A stretch of 64,000 nt of DNA from Pseudofrankia inefficax (GTDB lineage Bacteria > Actinomycetota > Actinomycetes > Frankiales > Frankiaceae), in the NCBI RefSeq assembly GCF_000166135.1, contig NC_014666.1, forward strand, positions 930,001-994,000, in the 5' to 3' direction. Under the pieces are notes generated by a model that saw nothing but the letters and a program-made list of their open reading frames with translations, was not told where the DNA came from and made no database searches. Every line of letters begins with the position of its first letter. Position 1 is the stretch's first letter. The translations under genes and the position numbers were made by a program. Below are positions 59,052 through 64,000 of this stretch, one piece after another.

Positions 59052-59777
59052 TCAGACGGCGCTGTTCGTCGTCGCCGCGACGAGTCGGTCGACATGGTCG
59101 CTGTAGACCGCATCCAGGCCGTAACCGAGCAGCCGTCGTAGCGTCGCGGATCGCTGGGCATCCCAGCCGAATGCCAGCAGACCGTGATCGTGTAGTACGC
59201 CCACCATCGGCGCTGTCGGCGCGACCCAGTCTCTTGACCGCAGATTCAGCGCGTTCGCCCCGGCTTCGACCAATGAGCGCGCATACGGCCCAATCCCGCC
59301 GTCCGCCCGGATGTCCCGGACCGAGGTCGAGTTGACCAGACGGACGTCCGGGTCGAGCTCCCGCCAGGCGCGCAGGCATCCGCGCGGCCCGCAGATCCAC
59401 AGCCGGCGCACCGCGTCCGTGCCGCCGGCCGCCCTGGCCTCCGTGATCACCGCGGCCACGGCGGCGTCGGCCGTCTCACCGGCCGGGGTCTTCACGTCGA
59501 GGCTGAACTCGAAGCCGGTGCCCAGCCGCTGGTAGAAGGCGGCCAGCGTCGGCAGCCAGCCGGGCAGCGCTCCGGACGTCAATCCCGGCACCGGCGCCCG
59601 CATCCTGGCCGGACCGAGTTCCTGGTCGTGGTGCAGGACAGGCACGCCGTCGGCGGTGAGCCAGACGTCCGACTCCAGCCCGGAGGCGCCGTGGGCGAGC
59701 GCTCGCTCGAACGCGGCGAGGGTGTTCTCCCGCTGGTACCAGGCCGGCGCTCCCCGGTGCGCGAACCCGATGGCCAC
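59052..59777 (-). CDS. Glycerophosphodiester phosphodiesterase (GDPD)
   Basis: 241 residues with GFAHRGAP (catalytic His, Arg), ENTLAAFERAL, GLESDVWLTADGVPVLHHD (metal-binding Glu/Asp and second His) and SLDVK, the GDPD TIM-barrel signature. It hydrolyses glycerophosphodiesters to glycerol-3-phosphate and alcohol. No signal peptide, so cytoplasmic. GTG 59777 is 14 nt after the hisN stop, so it is probably co-transcribed; its Shine-Dalgarno is weak. Confidence 0.92.
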   Translation of the reverse strand: MAIGFAHRGAPAWYQRENTLAAFERALAHGASGLESDVWLTADGVPVLHHDQELGPARMRAPVPGLTSGALPGWLPTLAAFYQRLGTGFEFSLDVKTPAGETADAAVAAVITEARAAGGTDAVRRLWICGPRGCLRAWRELDPDVRLVNSTSVRDIRADGGIGPYARSLVEAGANALNLRSRDWVAPTAPMVGVLHDHGLLAFGWDAQRSATLRRLLGYGLDAVYSDHVDRLVAATTNSAV

Positions 59778-59791
59778 CGCGGCCGGCCCCG

Positions 59792-60658
59792 TTACTCGGT
59801 CTTGAACGAGGCGAGCGCGGTGTCGTGCAGCAGGCCGTTCGAGCTGAGCACCGTGCCGTGACCGGCGCCGCGCACCCCGCGCAGGTCGGTGAACCGGCCC
59901 CCGGCCTCCTCGACGATGATCTGTAGCGCCGCCAGGTCCCACAGCGACACCACCGACTCGGCAGCGACGTCGACGGCGCCCTCGGCGACCATCATGTGGG
60001 ACCAGAAGTCGCCGTACGCCCGGGTCCGCCAGACCTGGGCGGCCAGGTGCAGCAGCTCGGGCAGGCGGTCGCGCTCGGTCCAGCTCTCGATCGACGCGAA
60101 CGACAGGAAGGCGTCCTCCAGCCGTCCGACCGAGGAGACCCGCAGCGCCCGGGTATCGCCCGTGGCGGTGCGGGTGAAGGCGCCGCCGCCCTTGGCCGCC
60201 CACCAGCGCCGGCCCATCGCCGGGGCGCTCGCGACGCCGGCGACGATCTCGCCGTCGACCTCCAGCCCCAGCAGGGTTCCCCAGACCGGGACGCCGCGAA
60301 CGAAGTTCTTGGTGCCGTCGACCGGGTCGAGGATCCAGCGCCGCTTCGCGTCGCCAGCGCCCGCGAGGCCCTCCTCCTCACCGAGGACGGCGTCGGCCGG
60401 GCGGACCGCGGTCAGCCGCTCCCGGATCATCGACTCCACCGCGGTGTCCGCGTCCGACACGGGGGTGTTGTCCGGCTTCGACTCGACCCGCAGGTCCACC
60501 GCCTGGAAGCGGGCCAGCGTGATCTTGTCGGCTGCGTCGGCGAGGCTGAGCGCGAGGGCGAGGTCGTCCGCCGGTGTCGGCCAACTCTCGCCGGTGGGCT
60601 CACCCACGGCGCCCGTCGAGGAGGCGGAGACGACCGCCGCTGTGTCAGACAGCTTCAC
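59792..60658 (-). CDS. hisN: HisN-type inositol-monophosphatase-fold histidinol phosphatase
   Basis: 288 residues. The three-part metal site is GEEEGLAG, DPVDGTKNFVRGVPVWGTLL and SLWDLAALQIIVEEAGG, in line with the IMPase superfamily. The actinobacterial single-domain members with VDGTKNF and WDLA act as histidinol-phosphate phosphatases (Mtb HisN, Rv3137), although an inositol or other monophosphatase role is possible. A disordered N-terminus of ~30 residues precedes the fold. Start GTG 60658 has TAGGCT 6 nt upstream. Confidence 0.85.
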   Translation of the reverse strand: MKLSDTAAVVSASSTGAVGEPTGESWPTPADDLALALSLADAADKITLARFQAVDLRVESKPDNTPVSDADTAVESMIRERLTAVRPADAVLGEEEGLAGAGDAKRRWILDPVDGTKNFVRGVPVWGTLLGLEVDGEIVAGVASAPAMGRRWWAAKGGGAFTRTATGDTRALRVSSVGRLEDAFLSFASIESWTERDRLPELLHLAAQVWRTRAYGDFWSHMMVAEGAVDVAAESVVSLWDLAALQIIVEEAGGRFTDLRGVRGAGHGTVLSSNGLLHDTALASFKTE

Positions 60659-60664
60659 GCCTAG

Positions 60665-60670
60665 AGCCTA
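60665..60670 (-). promoter_or_regulatory. Candidate -10 element of hisN
   Basis: On the minus strand TAGGCT lies 6 nt before the GTG start, with no Shine-Dalgarno; leaderless geometry. Confidence 0.45.
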
Positions 60671-60741
60671 CGGGCCAGCCAGCGCACGAAACGGCTTCTG
60701 TGACGGGGCGGACGCCTTTGCCGCCGATCCGCCGGCGCGGA

Positions 60742-61824
60742 TCAGGCCGCCGAGCCGCCACGGGCGGCGAGCAGCCGGCGCAGGCTGGCCAGCCGGGCCG
60801 GTTCCGCCCGTCCGTCGCGGACCGCCTCGTCGAGGCCGCAGTCCGCCAGGCCCTCGGCGTGCGTGCACCCGGGCGGGCAGTCGGCCGCGGCCTCCGCCAG
60901 TTCGGCGAACGCGGCGAGCACCCTGGCCAGGCTGACCGCCCCCAGCCCGAACGAGCGCACGCCCGGGGTGTCCACCACCCAGCCGCCGCCCGGCACCGGC
61001 AGCGCCACCGCGGCCGACGAGGTATGCCGGCCGCGGCCGGTGACCGCGTTGACCGCGCCGATCTCCTGGGCCGCGTCCGGGACCAGCCGGTTGACCAGCG
61101 TCGACTTGCCGACGCCGCTGTGCCCGAACATCACGCTCACCCGGCCGGTGATCAGCTCGCGCAGCTCGGCGGGATCGACGTCCGGCCGGCTTGTGACGAT
61201 CATCACTCCGAGTGGCCGGTACAGCTCGCGCAGCGCGCCGTCGTCGGCGAGGTCGGCCTTGGTCAGGCACAGCACCGGCTCCAGCCCGCCGTCATAGGCG
61301 GCGACCAGGCACCGGTCGATCAGCCCGGTCCGTGGCGGCGGGTCGGCGAGCGCGGCGACGATGACGAGCCGGTCGGCGTTCGCGACGATCGGCCGCTCGG
61401 ACGGGTCGGTGTCGTCCGCGGTGCGTCGCAGCACGCTGGTGCGCTCGGCCCGCCGGACGATCCGGGCGAGCGCGCCAGGACGGCCGGACGTGTCGCCCAC
61501 CAGCGAGACCCGGTCGCCGACCACGACCGGGACCCGGCGCACGGCGCCGCCGCGGATCGCCTCGATCAGCGCGCCCGCCTGGTCCCGGGCCGCGCGGGCC
61601 CGTTCGTCCCTGGCCCGCTCGGGGCCCGGGTGCACGGCCCGGCCGTCGGCCGCGGTGCGCCGGCAGGTGTAGCGGCCGCGGTCGACCGCGACGACGACGC
61701 CGTCCACCGCGTCGGCGTGCTCGGGCCGCTCGCGGGTGCGCGGCCGGGAGCCCTTGCCCGGCCGGGCCCGGACGTCGTCCTCGTCCAGCTCGCGGCGCCC
61801 GGAGTCGCGCCGGACACCGGTCAC
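60742..61824 (-). CDS. rsgA: RsgA ribosome-assembly GTPase
   Basis: 360 residues. The order is circularly permuted, as in RsgA/YjeQ: OB-type N-terminus, then G4 (TKAD), G1 (FGHSGVGKSTLVN), G3 (VDTPG), and a C-terminal zinc finger (CPPGCTHAEGLADC). It matures the 30S subunit and its GTPase is activated by the ribosome. The N-terminal ~55 residues are Arg/Asp-rich. It follows aroA (84 bp) on the same strand and precedes hisN (83 bp), as in mycobacteria for aroA-rsgA. Confidence 0.95.
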   Translation of the reverse strand: MTGVRRDSGRRELDEDDVRARPGKGSRPRTRERPEHADAVDGVVVAVDRGRYTCRRTAADGRAVHPGPERARDERARAARDQAGALIEAIRGGAVRRVPVVVGDRVSLVGDTSGRPGALARIVRRAERTSVLRRTADDTDPSERPIVANADRLVIVAALADPPPRTGLIDRCLVAAYDGGLEPVLCLTKADLADDGALRELYRPLGVMIVTSRPDVDPAELRELITGRVSVMFGHSGVGKSTLVNRLVPDAAQEIGAVNAVTGRGRHTSSAAVALPVPGGGWVVDTPGVRSFGLGAVSLARVLAAFAELAEAAADCPPGCTHAEGLADCGLDEAVRDGRAEPARLASLRRLLAARGGSAA

Positions 61825-61908
61825 CGCCGGTCACCGCTCATGGTCGCCCGCCGGTCATGGGGTCGCCCGCCGGTCAGGTCTCGGTCGCCGATCACCGCTG
61901 TGTGCCGC

Positions 61909-63225
61909 TCATGCAGCCAGCATCGCCGCCCACATCGCTGGAAACTCGGGCACCGTCTTCCCGGTCGTCGCGATGTCGTCGACGGTGATCCCGGGCACCC
62001 GCAGCCCGACCACCGCGTAGGTCATCGCCAGTCGGTGGTCGGCGAGCGGGTCGAGCCGAGCGCCGCGCAGCGGTGCCGGCCGGATCGCCAGGCCGTCCTC
62101 GGTGACCGAGATGTCCGCGCCGAGCCGGCCGAGCTGATCGGCGAGCGCCCCGAGACGGTCGGTCTCCTGCAGCCGCAGGTGCGCGATGCCCCGCAGCCGG
62201 GACGGCGAGTCCGCGAGCACCGCGAGCGCCGTCAGCACCGGGGCGGCCTCGCCGACGTCACCGAGGTCGGCGTCCAGACCGTGCAGCCCGTCCCCGCCAC
62301 GCACCCGCAGGCCCTCGGGAGTCAGCTCCGTGTGCGCGCCCATCGCCTCCAGCAGCCCGGGCAGCATCCGACCGGGCTGGGTGGTCACCGCGGGCCAGTC
62401 CGGGATCGTCACCTCGCCGCCGGTGGCGACCGCGGCGGCGAGGAACGGCGCCGCGCTGTTGAGGTCCGGCTCGATCGCGCGGTCGTAGGCCCGCAGCGGG
62501 CCGGGCGTGACCCGCCAGGTCGGCGGCTTGCCCGTCGGGTCCGCGGGATCGCCGGGCTCGGTCTCGACGGTCGCGCCGGCCGCGCGCAGGTCGGTGACCG
62601 TCATGTCCAGATACGGCCCGGACGGCAGCCGGCCGCCGACGTGGCTGACCTCGACGCCCTGGTCGTAGCCGGGCGCGGCCAGCAGCAGGCCCGAGATCAG
62701 CTGGCTGGAGTCGGACGCGTCGACGGTCACCGCGCCACCGGTGATCCCGCCGCGGCCGCGCACGACCAGCGGCATGGTGTCGCCGTCGACGACGGCGCCC
62801 AGGGCGCGCAACGCGTCGAGCAGCGGGGTCAGCGGCCGGTGGCGCATCCGCGGGTCGCCGTCGAACGTCACGTCGCCGTCGGTCAGCGCGGCCAGCGCCG
62901 GGGTGAACCGGGCGACGGTGCCCGCGTTGCCGCAGTCGATCGCGGTCGGCGTCCCGTCCCGGCGGCCCAGCCCGCCGCGGACCACCCACGCGGACTCGTC
63001 CTGGTCGATCCCGACGCCGAGCGCGCGCAGCGCCCCGGCCATCAGGACGGTGTCCCGCGAGCGCAGCGCGCCGCGCAGCCGGGAGACGCCGTCCGCCGCG
63101 GCGGCGAGGACGAGGGCGCGGTTCGTGCCGGACTTGGAGCCGGGTACCCGCACCACAGCCCGCACGGGGCCGTGGGCCGTCGGTGCCGGCCAGGGGTCGG
63201 CGGGGACGCGCGTCGCTGTCGTCAC
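61909..63225 (-). CDS. aroA: 3-phosphoshikimate 1-carboxyvinyltransferase (EPSP synthase)
   Basis: 438 residues, two-domain EPSPS fold: PGSKSGTNRALVL (shikimate-3-phosphate loop), IDCGNAGTVARF (phosphoenolpyruvate loop; normally GNAGTxxR), DGDPRMRHRPLTPLL, SDSSQLISGLLLAA, LQETDRLGAL and the C-terminal DHRLAM. It catalyses the sixth shikimate step and is the glyphosate target. GNAGTVARF has Val at the position that is usually Ala; I infer nothing about resistance. It is 18 bp after the methyltransferase gene. Confidence 0.96.
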   Translation of the reverse strand: MTTATRVPADPWPAPTAHGPVRAVVRVPGSKSGTNRALVLAAAADGVSRLRGALRSRDTVLMAGALRALGVGIDQDESAWVVRGGLGRRDGTPTAIDCGNAGTVARFTPALAALTDGDVTFDGDPRMRHRPLTPLLDALRALGAVVDGDTMPLVVRGRGGITGGAVTVDASDSSQLISGLLLAAPGYDQGVEVSHVGGRLPSGPYLDMTVTDLRAAGATVETEPGDPADPTGKPPTWRVTPGPLRAYDRAIEPDLNSAAPFLAAAVATGGEVTIPDWPAVTTQPGRMLPGLLEAMGAHTELTPEGLRVRGGDGLHGLDADLGDVGEAAPVLTALAVLADSPSRLRGIAHLRLQETDRLGALADQLGRLGADISVTEDGLAIRPAPLRGARLDPLADHRLAMTYAVVGLRVPGITVDDIATTGKTVPEFPAMWAAMLAA

Positions 63226-63243
63226 GCCCCCTATTTTGCCCGG

Positions 63244-64000
63244 CTAGCCGGGGCGGCGAGCCGAGGCGATGAGGTGGATGCCGATGGACTCGCCCTCGCG
63301 CTCGGCGGCGAGCTCGACCTCGGTCCGGACGAGGGTGGGGAATGACGACATGTCGGCGGCCAGTGCGCGCTTGACGGCCTCCGCCGACAGCACGCTGCGC
63401 GGCCTGACCCAGTCGACCTCGAGGCCCGCGCTGGTCAGCACGGCCTTGAGCTCCTCGGGCCAGAAGCACCGGGTGATCGTCCCGTCCTCGGCCGGGACCA
63501 GCACGACGTCCGCCCGCGGCACGTCGGACAGCTCGGCCCACCGGTGCTGCTCGGCCAGCCGGGCGAGCCCGAGCAGCAGCGAGTCGACGCACAGCAGCAG
63601 CTGGCCGCCCGGGCGCAGCAGCCGGTAGATCTCCTCGAGGGTGGCCTCGGTGGCCAGGCAGAACGACAGCGCCCGGCCCTCGGCGAGGACGGCGTCGAAG
63701 GAGCCGGGAGCGAACCAGTCGAGACTGCGGGCGTCGCCGGCCACCCGCAGCAGGGCCCCCGGCGCCAGCCGGGAGTCGGGATGCTCGGCCGCGCGCCGCA
63801 CGTCGGCCGCGGCCCGGGCCGGGGCGGGCTGCCGCGGGTCGCCGACAACCCGGATCACCCGGTGCCCGGCGGCCGCCATCTGGTGGGCGAACCTGTCTCG
63901 TTGGCCGGACACGTCGAGGACCCGGGAGGGCACGGGCGGCAGCCACTGCCTCAGCTGAACCGAGGCGACCTCGTCGTAGAACGACCAGTAGGGATCGTCG
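63244..64000 (-). CDS. Class I SAM-dependent methyltransferase (5' end outside window)
   Basis: The frame stays open to the window edge; the visible upstream residues (YWSFYDEVASVQLRQWLPP) look coding, so GTG 63933 is probably not the start. At least ~250 residues. SAM motifs: RVLDVSGQRDRFAHQMAAAG (degenerate GxGxG), GDARSLDWFAPGSFDAVLAE and EEIYRLLRPGGQLLLCVDS. It is likely a small-molecule or lipid methyltransferase. It heads the operon-like set with aroA and rsgA. Confidence 0.85.
   Translation of the reverse strand, partial: DDPYWSFYDEVASVQLRQWLPPVPSRVLDVSGQRDRFAHQMAAAGHRVIRVVGDPRQPAPARAAADVRRAAEHPDSRLAPGALLRVAGDARSLDWFAPGSFDAVLAEGRALSFCLATEATLEEIYRLLRPGGQLLLCVDSLLLGLARLAEQHRWAELSDVPRADVVLVPAEDGTITRCFWPEELKAVLTSAGLEVDWVRPRSVLSAEAVKRALAADMSSFPTLVRTEVELAAEREGESIGIHLIASARRPG

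Noticed and set aside
60574-63345. Very long plus-strand open frame opposite aroA, rsgA and hisN
   Set aside because: It is a by-product of extreme GC bias; the minus strand carries complete, clearly recognised enzymes with intact motifs, and this frame has no domain.

Overview
The window is about 70 % GC with strong third-position GC bias, GTG/ATG starts and gene families typical of Actinomycetota: AdnAB, WhiB7, UvrD2, mycoredoxin, DUF3107, MoeZ, UPF0182, a Zincin_2 metalloprotease, Ku with a stand-alone LigD-type polymerase, and GAF-ANTAR. The order of conserved genes recalls, from memory, the Mycobacterium tuberculosis block Rv3213c-Rv3193c (ParA, RhlE-type helicase, MiaE-like, TetR, DUF3107, MoeZ, ATL protein, AdnA, AdnB, mycoredoxin, UvrD2, WhiB7, ABC1 kinase, ThiF-like, Zincin_2, PDZ-S16 protease, UPF0182). 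The organism is therefore a non-mycobacterial actinomycete. A Frankia-like lineage is plausible but cannot be proven from this window.

Layout. 0-4 kb: a 5'-truncated beta-helix protein, a flavin-monooxygenase remnant, and a ParA-family ATPase overlapping a zinc-ribbon protein. 4-8 kb: DEAD-box helicase, MiaE-like ferritin-fold protein, DUF3107, TetR. 8-13 kb: a small acidic protein, NHEJ polymerase and Ku (divergent), MoeZ, alkyltransferase-like protein. 13-22 kb: SDR and the large adnA-adnB helicase-nuclease operon. 22-29 kb, unlike mycobacteria: EEP hydrolase, PucR regulator, nucleoside hydrolase, an M16 peptidase pair and a GAF-ANTAR regulator. 29-33 kb: mycoredoxin, UvrD2 and a long, structured whiB7 leader. 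33-47 kb: a phosphodiesterase with permuted motif order, ABC1 kinase overlapping an E1-like ThiF protein, DUF5679, Zincin_2 protease, MoaE, PDZ-S16 protease, PPA1309 and UPF0182. 46.8-49.2 kb: two identical initiator tRNA genes bracketing a copper amine oxidase. 49-57 kb: TetR/SMR efflux, then an amine (putrescine-like) catabolic set of class III aminotransferase, Lrp regulator, DAO-family oxidase and aldehyde dehydrogenase. 57-64 kb: alpha/beta hydrolase, a small HTH-like protein, and a minus-strand run of methyltransferase, aroA, rsgA, hisN and GDPD.

The genes form functional groups: DNA double-strand break processing and repair (AdnAB, Ku, LigD-Pol, UvrD2, ATL), antibiotic and redox stress control (WhiB7, mycoredoxin), sulfur-carrier and molybdopterin chemistry (MoeZ, MoaE) and amine oxidation.

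Non-coding structure is the most unusual part. A 186-bp two-palindrome element occurs twice in opposite orientations, with all four conserved half-sites in exact register. A second palindromic family occurs three times. The whiB7 leader shows an AT-rich element before a promoter, a leaderless leader peptide, a gene-sized ORF and a strong intrinsic terminator. At least seven protein-coding genes have a TANNNT hexamer 6-8 nt before the start codon, which predicts leaderless mRNAs. No CRISPR array, prophage, transposase or rRNA was seen.
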